Below are positions 7,867 through 15,068 of a stretch of 36,053 nt of DNA, piece after piece; position 1 is the first letter of the stretch, and each line of letters starts with the position of its first letter. Location of the stretch: the NCBI GenBank assembly GCA_964511535.1, contig CAZEFW010000093.1, positions 1-36,053 on the forward strand, written 5' to 3'. Origin of the DNA: CAZCFB01 sp964511535. Its GTDB lineage: Bacteria; Myxococcota_A; Polyangia; GCA-2747355; CAZCFB01. A model generated the notes under the pieces. The model searched no databases and was not told the origin of the DNA. It saw nothing but the letters and a program-made list of their open reading frames with translations. Made by a program: the position numbers and the translations under genes.

Positions 7867-9027
7867 TCACCGGGCTCCGCGCCGCAGCCACCAGTACCCC
7901 AACAGCCCCACCATGGCCAGGCCGAGGCTGAACAGGACGCCCGGCGTGTAGCTGCCCAGCAGGTCCCGGCTGAGCCCGCCGAGGGGCGGCCCACACAGCG
8001 CGCCCGCGCCGTGGGCCAGGATCACCACCCCGTACACCGTGCCGAACCTCCCGGCGCCCCAGGCGCGCATCACCTGCGCGGCGTGAAGCACCAGGCAAGA
8101 AGCGAAGCCGAGCCCGGTGAGCAGCGCCGCGGCGAGGAAGACTGAAGGGTGCCCCCCGCCCAGCAGCATCAGCGCCCCCGCGGCCACCACCAGCAGCATG
8201 GACAGCGTCACCGCCCGGCCGTGACCGAGCCGGTCGTACAGCGCGCCCCACAGCACGCGCCCCCCGCTGTTGCCCAGGGAGAGCACCATGATGGCCAGGG
8301 CCGAGACCGCCGGGGAGTTGCCCAGGGCCAGGCCGATGGGCTTGAGGTTGCCGATGACCAGCAAGCCTGGAAGGTTGCCGCAGAAAAAAGCCACCACGAG
8401 CTGCCAGAACCGCCGGTCCCCCAGCAGGTCCCGGCGACGGAACGCGGCGCCGCCGGCGGCGTCCGCGCGGAACCCTCCCGGCGATCGGAGCAGCGCGCCG
8501 CAGGCCACCACCACCGCGCCGTAGGCCAGGCCCACCCTGAGCAGGATCCCCTGCACACCCAGGCCCGAGGCCAGGAGCCACTCGTAGATCGCCGTGGCGA
8601 GCATGGCGCCGCCGCCGTAGCCGCCCACCACCACTCCAGTGACCAGGCCCTGATGCCGCGGGAACCAGCGCGCCGGCGCCGCGATGGCGCACGGGTAGGC
8701 GAAGCCGATGGCCAGGCCGCCCAGCACCCCCACCCCCAGCAGCACGGACGCGTAGCCGCCGCTCGACAGCGCCGCCAGCAGGTAGCCTGCCAGCAGCAGC
8801 GCGCCGCCTGCCATGGCCACGGGCCCCGGAGAGGCGCGGTCCATCAGCCGCCCGGTGAACATCATCGAGCCGGTGAAGCAGACGAACACCACGCCGAAGA
8901 CCAGCTGGGTCTGCGCGGTGGAGAAGCCGAGCTCGGCCCGCATCGGCTCCACCAGCGCGCTCCAGGCGTAGATCCCGCCGAGGCAGAGCTGCAGGATGAC
9001 CGCGGCTGCGAGCACGAGGAAGGGCAC
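7867..9027 (-). CDS. MFS transporter, oxalate/formate antiporter (OFA) family
   Basis: This 386-residue protein has about twelve hydrophobic helices. The first helix contains LCLGGIYAWSALVEP, matching the GxIYAWS signature of OFA-family major facilitators. The loop after helix 2 has GRLMDRASP, the MFS A-motif position, and helix 4-5 contains GFAYPCAIAAPARWFP, also typical of the family. OFA members exchange organic anions such as oxalate and formate; the substrate here is not determined. The length fits a compact family member. Start: GTG at 9027, supported by TGC-TACGGT ending 6 bases upstream and the absence of a Shine-Dalgarno. Confidence 0.88.
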   Translation of the reverse strand: MPFLVLAAAVILQLCLGGIYAWSALVEPMRAELGFSTAQTQLVFGVVFVCFTGSMMFTGRLMDRASPGPVAMAGGALLLAGYLLAALSSGGYASVLLGVGVLGGLAIGFAYPCAIAAPARWFPRHQGLVTGVVVGGYGGGAMLATAIYEWLLASGLGVQGILLRVGLAYGAVVVACGALLRSPGGFRADAAGGAAFRRRDLLGDRRFWQLVVAFFCGNLPGLLVIGNLKPIGLALGNSPAVSALAIMVLSLGNSGGRVLWGALYDRLGHGRAVTLSMLLVVAAGALMLLGGGHPSVFLAAALLTGLGFASCLVLHAAQVMRAWGAGRFGTVYGVVILAHGAGALCGPPLGGLSRDLLGSYTPGVLFSLGLAMVGLLGYWWLRRGAR

Positions 9028-9033
9028 CTGCGA

Positions 9034-9039
9034 ACCGTA
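9034..9039 (-). promoter_or_regulatory. Extended -10 for the leaderless MFS gene
   Basis: On the minus strand TGC-TACGGT is followed by TCGCAG (6 bases) and then the GTG start at 9027. Confidence 0.5.
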
Positions 9040-9091
9040 GCAGATGCGCGGCCGGCGGTGGGCGCGTCGTTGCGGCGCGGCGGGCCTCTGC

Positions 9092-9097
9092 TAAGGA
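9092..9097 (+). promoter_or_regulatory. Extended -10 candidate for msrA
   Basis: TGC-TAAGGA (TGC at 9089-9091) ends 6 bases before the ATG at 9104. The sixth base is A rather than T, so it is weaker than the other examples. Confidence 0.35.
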
Positions 9098-9103
9098 TCA
9101 TGG

Positions 9104-9970
9104 ATGAGCGAGAGACGCAGAAATCATGTGTGCGGGTGCGATCGGCGGGCCATGTTGCGGGGCCTCGGCGCCACGGGGCTGACCCTGGCCCTCGGCGCGG
9201 GCTGCAGCACGGTGGAAGGTGAGGCGGCGCCCGGGCCGGACCGGGGCATCATCGCCGACATCATGCAGGCCGGGCAGGAGATGGCAGTGGCCGCGCCCGA
9301 TGCCGGCCCATCGGGCGGCCCCACCGGGCTGCCCCCCATCGACCTCTCCGCCCCCAAGTCGACGCAGACCGCCACCTTCGCCCTCGGGTGATTCTGGGGA
9401 CCGGACGCCCAGTTCGGGTGTCTCCCCGGCGCGGTGAGGACCAGGGTCGGCTACGCGGGCGGCACCAAGGCGAGCCCGACGTACACCGACCTGGGCGACC
9501 ACACCGAGACCTTCGAGGTGGACTACGATCCCACCGCGGTTAGCTATGACAAGCTGCTGAAGATGTTCTGGGCCGCGCATGATCCCACGGTCAAGTGCAG
9601 CTCAAAGCAGTACGAGCCGATCATCTTCTACAACGATGCCCAGCAGAAGAAGCTGGCCGAGGCGAGCCGCGCCGCCGAGCAGAAGCGCCGCGGCGGCAGC
9701 ACCATCTACACCGCCATCCGGCCGGCCACCGCCTTCACCATGGCCGAGGACTATCACCAGAAGTACTACCTCACCCTCGACGCGGTGCTGATCAAGGAGA
9801 TCCGGCGCCACTACCCCAAGGTGGCGGGCATGGTGGGTTCCACGGCGGCGGCGCGGCTCAACGGCTACGTCGGGGGCTACGGCAACAAGGCGCAGCTCAC
9901 CGCCGAGCTCGCCAGCCTCGGGCTGAGCGCCGCGGGCCAGGCCCGGCTGAAGTCTCTCGTCAGCAAATAG
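9104..9970 (+). CDS. msrA: Peptide methionine sulfoxide reductase MsrA, exported, probable selenoprotein (UGA at 9389)
   Basis: The frame is open from ATG 9104 to TAG 9970 except for one TGA at 9389-9391, giving 288 residues if it is read as selenocysteine (residue 96). The TGA falls exactly on the catalytic residue of the MsrA signature: ATFALG-U-FWG, where the family has GCFWG. The same frame then continues with RVGYAGG, FEVDYDP, KMFWAAHDP and the rest of a complete MsrA. A SECIS-like hairpin follows at once. The N-terminus has a twin-arginine motif (DRRAMLRGL) and a lipobox (LGAGC, Cys34), so the enzyme would repair oxidised methionine in envelope proteins. Possible resolving residues are Cys106 and Cys165. 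Ordinary gene calling would split it into a 95-residue and a 178-residue piece, the latter lacking the active site. Confidence 0.88.
9389..9427 (+). promoter_or_regulatory. UGA codon with bacterial SECIS-like hairpin
   Basis: TGA 9389-9391 is followed by a stem-loop: outer stem GGGGA (9396-9400) with TCCCC (9423-9427), a 3-base CCG bulge on the 5' side, inner 7-bp stem GACGCCC (9404-9410) with GGGTGTC (9416-9422, one G-U pair), and apical loop AGUUC (9411-9415). The loop holds a GU and lies about 20 bases after the UGA, as in known bacterial SECIS elements read by SelB. Confidence 0.75.
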
Positions 9971-9974
9971 ACGC

Positions 9975-9980
9975 TACAAT
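9975..9980 (+). promoter_or_regulatory. -10 element (TACAAT) ahead of the DUF362 gene
   Basis: TACAAT follows the msrA stop and would start a leader of about 27 bases carrying the GAGGAGG Shine-Dalgarno of the GTG at 10014. Confidence 0.35.
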
Positions 9981-10013
9981 GGGCGGGCAGACCAGCCGAG
10001 GAGGACCCGAGCC

Positions 10014-11027
10014 GTGAGCGACACGCCCGACAACATGGAACCGGAAGAGCAACAGCCGAAGCGCCGCATCTTCACCCGCCGCCGGGTGCTGGTGGGCGTC
10101 GGCGGCCTGGTGGGAGCGGCGGCGGTGGGCGCAGGCGGCGTCTATGTCATGGACAACCGCCGCCGGTTCGGCCGGGACGCGCTGCACACCATCCGGGACC
10201 ACCGGGTCAAGCTGCCGCCCACCGCGCCGAGGATGGTGATCTCCCGCGGCGCCGATCCGGCCAGCAACGTGCGCGCCGTGCTGGATCGGTTCGGCGGGGC
10301 GAGCGCCTTCATCGAGCCGGGCGAGACGGTGCTGGTCAAGCCGAACATCGGCTGGAACCGGCGCGCGGACCAGGCGGCCAACACCCACCCGTCGGTGGTG
10401 GGTGCGCTGGTGACCGCCTGCAAGGAGGCGGGCGCCGGGCGCGTCATCGTCAGCGACTGCCCCATGGGCTCCAAGAAGGAGCCGTTCCGCCGCAGCGGCA
10501 TCCTCAAGGCGGCGGTGGACGCTGGCGCCGAGGTCATCGCCCCCGGCGAGGTCGGCTACCACACGGTCAAGCTGTCCGACCGGCTCGGCACCTGGGATGT
10601 ACTGCAGCCCTTCGTCACCGCGGACAAGATCATCAACGTGCCGGTGGCCAAGCACCACGGCGAGACCTGGATCACCGGTGGCATGAAGAACTGGATCGGC
10701 ATCACCGACAAGCTGCGCATCTCCTTTCATGGCGACATCGACCGCTCCATCGCAGAGCTGGCCGCGCTCATGCGCCCCACCCTCACGGTGATGGACGCAT
10801 CGCGGGTGCTGATGCAGCACGGCCCGCAGGGCGGGAGCCTGGCCGACGTCAAGCAGGTCAACATCGTGGCCGGCAGCGTGGACGAGGTGGCGCTGGACGC
10901 CTGGGCCTGCGGCCTGCTCGGCACGCCCCGGGGCAAGCTGCCCCCCTACCTCGCGCTGGGGGAGGCGATGGGTGTGGGCGTGGTGGACTACAAAACCCTC
11001 GGGCCGGTGGAGGTCACCTCCGGCTGA
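10014..11027 (+). CDS. Tat-exported DUF362 family protein
   Basis: This 337-residue protein starts at GTG 10014 with GAGGAGG 8 bases upstream. A twin-arginine signal is clear: TRRRVLVGVGG followed by a hydrophobic Ala/Gly/Val stretch to about residue 46. The mature part has DUF362 features: VLVKPNIGW, THPSVVGALV, VIVSDCPMG and a C-terminal DEVALDAWA segment. Many DUF362 proteins carry Fe-S ferredoxin domains, but this one has no CxxCxxC cluster, so it is the stand-alone form. Biochemical role is unknown. Export by Tat implies folding, perhaps with a cofactor, before transport. It sits between msrA and wtpA on the same strand. Confidence 0.85.
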   Translation: MSDTPDNMEPEEQQPKRRIFTRRRVLVGVGGLVGAAAVGAGGVYVMDNRRRFGRDALHTIRDHRVKLPPTAPRMVISRGADPASNVRAVLDRFGGASAFIEPGETVLVKPNIGWNRRADQAANTHPSVVGALVTACKEAGAGRVIVSDCPMGSKKEPFRRSGILKAAVDAGAEVIAPGEVGYHTVKLSDRLGTWDVLQPFVTADKIINVPVAKHHGETWITGGMKNWIGITDKLRISFHGDIDRSIAELAALMRPTLTVMDASRVLMQHGPQGGSLADVKQVNIVAGSVDEVALDAWACGLLGTPRGKLPPYLALGEAMGVGVVDYKTLGPVEVTSG

Positions 11028-11033
11028 ACATGC

Positions 11034-11039
11034 TAGCCT
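11034..11039 (+). promoter_or_regulatory. Extended -10 for leaderless wtpA
   Basis: TGC-TAGCCT (TGC at 11031-11033) is followed by the 7-base spacer GCCTGGC and then the ATG at 11047. No Shine-Dalgarno is present. Confidence 0.5.
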
Positions 11040-11046
11040 GCCTGGC

Positions 11047-12027
11047 ATGAACCTCAGAGCGTTCACGGTGGCGGGGGCCGCCCTCTTCGCTTGCGTAGCG
11101 ACGGCGCCGGGGTGCAAGAGCAAACCGGAGCAGCGCACCCTTTCCGTGTTCCACGCCGGCAGCCTCTCCATCCCTTTCCGTGAGGTCTCCGCGCTGTTCC
11201 AGCAGAAGAACCCGGGCGTGCGGGTGCTGGCCGAGGCCGCGGGCAGCCGGGACACGGCGCGCAAGGTGAGCGATCTGGGCCGGCAATGTGACGTGCTCGG
11301 CTCCGCCGACTACCGGGTGGTGGAGAACCTGCTCATGCCCGCGCACGCGGCGTTCAACATCCAGTTCGCCACCAACGAGATGACCATCGCCTTCACCGAG
11401 CGGTCTCGCCGCCAGGAGCAGATCACCGCCGACAACTGGCACCATGTGCTGCTCGACCCGGAGGTGAACTTCGGCCGCTCCGACCCGGACCGCGACCCCT
11501 GCGGCTACCGCACCGTCATGCTGTTCCAGCTGGCCGAGCGGCACCTGGACATCCCGAACCTGGCGAAGCTCCTGCAGCAGCAGGGGGGCAAGCGGTTCAT
11601 CCGCCCCAAGGAGACGGACCTGCTCGCGCTGCTGGAGGCGGGGCAGATCGACTACCTGTTCATCTACCGATCGGTGGCCAAGCAGCACAAGCTGAGGTAC
11701 CTGGACCTCCCCCCGGAGATCAACCTCTCCGCCCCGGGCATGGCGGCGCGCTACGCCCGGGCGAAGGTCTCGGTCACGGGCAAGAAGCCGGGGCAGCGGC
11801 TCACGCGCGTGGGCGCGCCCATCGCCTACTCGGTGACCGTCCCGCTCAAGGCGCGGCACCCCGAGCTTGCCCGGGCCTACGTCGACCTGCTCCTGTCAAA
11901 AGAGGGCCGGGACATCATGGACCGCAACGGGCAGCGCCCCATCACGCCGGCCCGGGGTGAGGGCGCGATCCCCGAGCAGCTGCGGCCCCACCTGGCGGGA
12001 GCCGCGGCCAAGACCGGCGCGCCATGA
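11047..12027 (+). CDS. wtpA: Tungstate/molybdate-binding protein WtpA
   Basis: This 326-residue protein is the substrate-binding component of an ABC importer for tungstate or molybdate. Family-specific blocks are clear: LSVFHAGSLSIPF, EAAGSRDTARKVSDLG, DVLGSADYRVVE, FATNEMTIAFTERS, DNWHHVL and NFGRSDPDRDPCGYRTVM. These match WtpA rather than ModA in the HAGSLS and RSDPxxDPCGYR motifs. A signal ends in TAPGC (Cys23), so it is probably a lipoprotein, although the lipobox is imperfect. Its stop overlaps the wtpB start (ATGA). An in-frame start further upstream would overlap the DUF362 gene and is rejected. Confidence 0.92.
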   Translation: MNLRAFTVAGAALFACVATAPGCKSKPEQRTLSVFHAGSLSIPFREVSALFQQKNPGVRVLAEAAGSRDTARKVSDLGRQCDVLGSADYRVVENLLMPAHAAFNIQFATNEMTIAFTERSRRQEQITADNWHHVLLDPEVNFGRSDPDRDPCGYRTVMLFQLAERHLDIPNLAKLLQQQGGKRFIRPKETDLLALLEAGQIDYLFIYRSVAKQHKLRYLDLPPEINLSAPGMAARYARAKVSVTGKKPGQRLTRVGAPIAYSVTVPLKARHPELARAYVDLLLSKEGRDIMDRNGQRPITPARGEGAIPEQLRPHLAGAAAKTGAP

Positions 12028-12854
12028 GCGGCGCCAGCGGCGCGGTCCAGGGGGGCGGCGGCGGCTCCTGGTGGTTCCAGCTGGCGCTCACCGCCCTGGG
12101 CGCCTGCCTGCTGCTGTTCATCATCGCGCCCCTGGTGGGCCTGCTGCTCTCCACCTCGCCGGCGTCCCTGAGCGAGGCGCTGGCCGACCCGGAGGTCACC
12201 GGCTCCATCTGGCTCACCCTGGGCGCCGGGCTGCTGGCCACGCTGGTCTGCGCCCTGTTCGGCGTGCCGCTGGCCTACCTGCTGGCCCGCCGCAGCTTCC
12301 GCGGGCGCGCCGTGCTGCTGGCCATCATCGACCTGCCGATCATCATCCCGCACTCGGCCGCGGGCATCGCGCTGCTCACGGTGCTGGGGCGGCAGACCTG
12401 GGCCGGCGCCACCCTCGAGGGGTGGGGCGTGGGACTGGTGGGCCACCTGTCCGGCATCGCCGCGGCCATGGCCTTCGTCTCGCTGCCCTTCCTGGTCAAC
12501 GCCGCGCGCGAGGGCTTCAGCGCCGTGCCGGGGCGGCTGGAGAAGGTGGCCCGCACCCTGGGCGCATCGCCCGCGCGGGTCTTCTTCACCATCTCGCTGC
12601 CCATGTCCTGGCGCGCCATCGTCTCGGGCATGGTGCTCATGTGGGGCCGGGGGATCAGCGAGTTCGGCGCGGTGATCATCATCGCCTACCACCCGATGAC
12701 CACGCCGGTGCTGGTGTACCAGCGGTTCAACGACTACGGGCTGCAGAGCGCCGAGGCGGTGGCGGTGATCCTGCTGGTGGTCTGCGTGGGCCTGTTCGCG
12801 GCGCTGAGGCTGGCGGCGCGGCCCTGGCGGTCCTCGGGGGCGCGGGATGCCTGA
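12024..12854 (+). CDS. wtpB: Tungstate/molybdate ABC transporter permease WtpB
   Basis: This 276-residue inner-membrane protein has about six hydrophobic helices and the binding-protein-dependent permease loop: EGFSAVPGRLEKVARTLGAS followed by VFFTISLPMSW, the EAA-type motif that docks the ATPase. WGRGISEFGAV near the C-terminus is typical of molybdate/tungstate and sulfate permeases. It starts inside the wtpA stop and overlaps wtpC by 8 bases, so the three are one translationally coupled unit. Confidence 0.92.
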   Translation: MSGASGAVQGGGGGSWWFQLALTALGACLLLFIIAPLVGLLLSTSPASLSEALADPEVTGSIWLTLGAGLLATLVCALFGVPLAYLLARRSFRGRAVLLAIIDLPIIIPHSAAGIALLTVLGRQTWAGATLEGWGVGLVGHLSGIAAAMAFVSLPFLVNAAREGFSAVPGRLEKVARTLGASPARVFFTISLPMSWRAIVSGMVLMWGRGISEFGAVIIIAYHPMTTPVLVYQRFNDYGLQSAEAVAVILLVVCVGLFAALRLAARPWRSSGARDA

Positions 12855-13602
12855 TCAGCGCGATACGGCGGCCCCGGCCCTGCTGGAGCTGCGCGGGGTG
12901 ACCCGCCGGCTGGGCGACTACCACCTGCCGCCGCTGGACCTGACCATCGGCGAGGGGGAGTACTTCGTGCTCATGGGCCCGTCCGGCGTGGGCAAGACGG
13001 TGCTGCTGGAGATCATCGCGGGCCTGCTGCCCCTGGACGGCGGCGAGGTGCTCTGGCAGGGCGAGCCGATCACCTCGCTGGCGCCAGAGCGGCGCCGCTT
13101 CGCCATGGCTTACCAGGACCACTCGCTGTTCCCCCACATGAACGTCCGTGACAACATCGCCTACGGGCTGCGCGCCCGGGGACAGGGCCGCGACGAGGTG
13201 GAGCGCAGGCTGGCGCCGGTGGCCGAGCTGCTGGACATCACGGCGCTGCTCGGGCGCTCGGTGGGGCCGCTGTCCGGCGGCGAGAAGCAGCGCGTCTCCC
13301 TGGCGCGGGCGCTGGTCACCGAGCCGCGGTTGATGCTGCTGGACGAGCCGCTCTCCTCGGTGGACGCCGGCGCGCGGCGCCGCCTGATGCTGGAGCTGGA
13401 GCGCATCCAGCGCGAGACGGGGGTGCCGTTCTTGCACGTGACCCATGACCCGGAGGTGGCCCTGGCCCTGGGCCATCGCATGGCCGTGATGCTGGATCGG
13501 CGCGTCGTGCAGGTCGGCCCGCCGGAGCAGGTGCGCGCGGCGCCCGCGTCGGAGAAGGTGGCGGAGCTGTTGGGATATCATGAGGCATGGGAAGCTCCTT
13601 GA
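12847..13602 (+). CDS. wtpC: Tungstate/molybdate ABC transporter ATPase WtpC
   Basis: This 251-residue ATPase has Walker A GPSGVGKT (44-51), Q-loop YQDHSLFPHMNV (from 89), signature LSGGEKQRVSLARAL (from 142), Walker B LMLLDEP (162-168) and switch His200 in HVTHDPEVA. It energises import through WtpB. It ends shortly after the nucleotide-binding domain and lacks the C-terminal TOBE/MOP regulatory domain that ModC proteins carry. Its last 16 bases overlap the start of the LRR gene. Confidence 0.92.
   Translation: MPDQRDTAAPALLELRGVTRRLGDYHLPPLDLTIGEGEYFVLMGPSGVGKTVLLEIIAGLLPLDGGEVLWQGEPITSLAPERRRFAMAYQDHSLFPHMNVRDNIAYGLRARGQGRDEVERRLAPVAELLDITALLGRSVGPLSGGEKQRVSLARALVTEPRLMLLDEPLSSVDAGARRRLMLELERIQRETGVPFLHVTHDPEVALALGHRMAVMLDRRVVQVGPPEQVRAAPASEKVAELLGYHEAWEAP
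13576..13581 (+). promoter_or_regulatory. Possible internal -10 for the LRR gene
   Basis: TATCAT inside the end of wtpC is followed by GAGGC (5 bases) and the ATG at 13587. The spacer is one base shorter than in the other leaderless-type promoters, so this could be chance. Confidence 0.25.
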
Positions 13603-14723
13603 GACAGCTGCTGGAGGCCGGTCCGGCAGGGGCGACCGACCTCTTGCTCTCCGCCGCTCACGACGCGCAGGGGCGGTGGCGCTGGATGCCGGCGGCGAAG
13701 TTCGCGGCGCAGGCCGCGGCGGCTGCGCCCCTCGCCCTGCGCTGCGCCCGGGGGGCGCGGCTGGATGACGCCAGGCTGGAGCACATCGCCCGGGTCCGCA
13801 CCCTGGAGGCGTTGAACCTCACGGGCGGGTTGTCTTCGGATCGGCCCCACCCCGGGCTGGGGAGCCTGGCCGCCCTGCACCGGCTGCACGAGCTCACCTT
13901 CGGCGCGGAGCGCTGCGGCGGCGATTCGTGGATCGTCGACCACGACCTGGATCTGCTGGCCAACATCTCCTCGCTGCGGGTGCTGCGCCTGCACCACAGC
14001 TGGGCCGTGACCGACGACGGCCTGGCGCGGCTCGCCCCGCTCGAAGGCCTGCGGCGGCTCGACCTTGACGGGTGCCGCCGCGTCACGGGTCGCGGCCTGT
14101 GCGCCCTGCCCCGCCTGGAGCATGTGGTGCTCTCCGGCTGCGCGGCACAAGACGACGCGCTGGCGGGCCTGGCGCCGTTGCCCGGGCTCGACTCCCTCGT
14201 GCTGGACCGCAACCGCGCGTTACAGGGACCGGGGCTGACACACCTGACCGGCCTGAGCCGGCTCCGCCGCCTGTCGCTCAATCGCTGCACGTCCGTTGCC
14301 GAGCAGCACCTGCGCCACCTCCACCCGCTGGCAGCCCTGCGGCAGCTGGACCTCGGCGGGCTGACCCTCTCAGACGCGGGGCTGGCCGGGATATGCCGAC
14401 TGCGCGCCCTGCGGTCCCTGCGGGTCAACGCAAACATCGACCGAGGCTGGATCGACGAGCGCATCAGCGACGCGGGGCTCGCGCCCCTGAGCCAGCTCGC
14501 GGCGCTCGAGCGGCTGGAGCTTGAGGTGGGCTGCGGGGTGACCGACGCCGGCCTCGACCACCTGGCCGGGCTGCCTCGCCTGCGTGAGGTGTCGCTGAAC
14601 TACACGGCAGTGACCCCCGATGGCGTGGCGCGGCTGGAGCGCGCCATCCCCGGGCTGAAGGTGCGCTTCGGCGCCAACATCGAAGATGTGGAGTACGCCC
14701 TGGGCCGCTACTTCGGAGACTGA
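13587..14723 (+). CDS. Leucine-rich-repeat protein
   Basis: This 378-residue protein has about nine LRRs of 24-28 residues from about residue 70, with units such as LEGLRRLDLDGCRRVTGRGL, LAALRQLDLGGLTLSDAGL and LERLELEVGCGVTDAGL. The pattern LxxLxLxxCxxVTDxGL is the cysteine-containing LRR subtype, forming a curved solenoid used for protein binding. No signal peptide and no catalytic domain are seen, so it is probably a cytoplasmic scaffold. It overlaps wtpC by 16 bases in another frame. The link to metal transport is positional only. Confidence 0.85.
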   Translation: MGSSLRQLLEAGPAGATDLLLSAAHDAQGRWRWMPAAKFAAQAAAAAPLALRCARGARLDDARLEHIARVRTLEALNLTGGLSSDRPHPGLGSLAALHRLHELTFGAERCGGDSWIVDHDLDLLANISSLRVLRLHHSWAVTDDGLARLAPLEGLRRLDLDGCRRVTGRGLCALPRLEHVVLSGCAAQDDALAGLAPLPGLDSLVLDRNRALQGPGLTHLTGLSRLRRLSLNRCTSVAEQHLRHLHPLAALRQLDLGGLTLSDAGLAGICRLRALRSLRVNANIDRGWIDERISDAGLAPLSQLAALERLELEVGCGVTDAGLDHLAGLPRLREVSLNYTAVTPDGVARLERAIPGLKVRFGANIEDVEYALGRYFGD

Positions 14724-14752
14724 TCCATGAACGAGACCATCAGGAGGACGCC

Positions 14753-15052
14753 ATGAGCAACGAACCCACGCCGCCGCCGGCGGCATCTGCCCGCCAGGTC
14801 ACCCTCACCGGCATCGCCCACGACGCCAAGGGCGGGGCCATACTGGAGACGGACGACGGCGACGTGCTCTACATCCGCGGGCTGGACGGCTGGCCGGGCC
14901 ATGTCCTCGGACAGAGGGTGGAGGTCACGGCCACCCGCGGCCGCGAGAAGCTCTTTGCGGATCCGGAGGTGGGCGAGGACGGCGGCATCAGCCAGGGCGC
15001 CTTCGGCGACCAGTCAGTGCTGCGCGACGCCACCTGGCGGCTGGTGGAGTGA
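14753..15052 (+). CDS. Small conserved-looking cytoplasmic protein, OB-fold-like
   Basis: This 99-residue protein has a clear AGGAGG site 6 bases before its ATG and follows the LRR gene by 29 bases. After a Pro/Ala-rich N-terminus, the core has VTLTGIAHDAKGGAIL, DVLYIRGLDGWPGHVLGQRV and EVTATRG, a beta-rich pattern of the kind seen in small OB-fold-like proteins. No signal peptide. Function is unknown. It is probably the last gene of the wtp-LRR transcription unit. Confidence 0.8.
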   Translation: MSNEPTPPPAASARQVTLTGIAHDAKGGAILETDDGDVLYIRGLDGWPGHVLGQRVEVTATRGREKLFADPEVGEDGGISQGAFGDQSVLRDATWRLVE

Positions 15053-15068
15053 GGTCAGCGAGCTCGCC

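Noticed and set aside
9389..9433. Reading msrA as a pseudogene or as two separate genes split by TGA
   Set aside because: The frame is otherwise intact, the TGA is exactly at the catalytic residue and a SECIS-like hairpin follows. The downstream piece alone would lack the active site.
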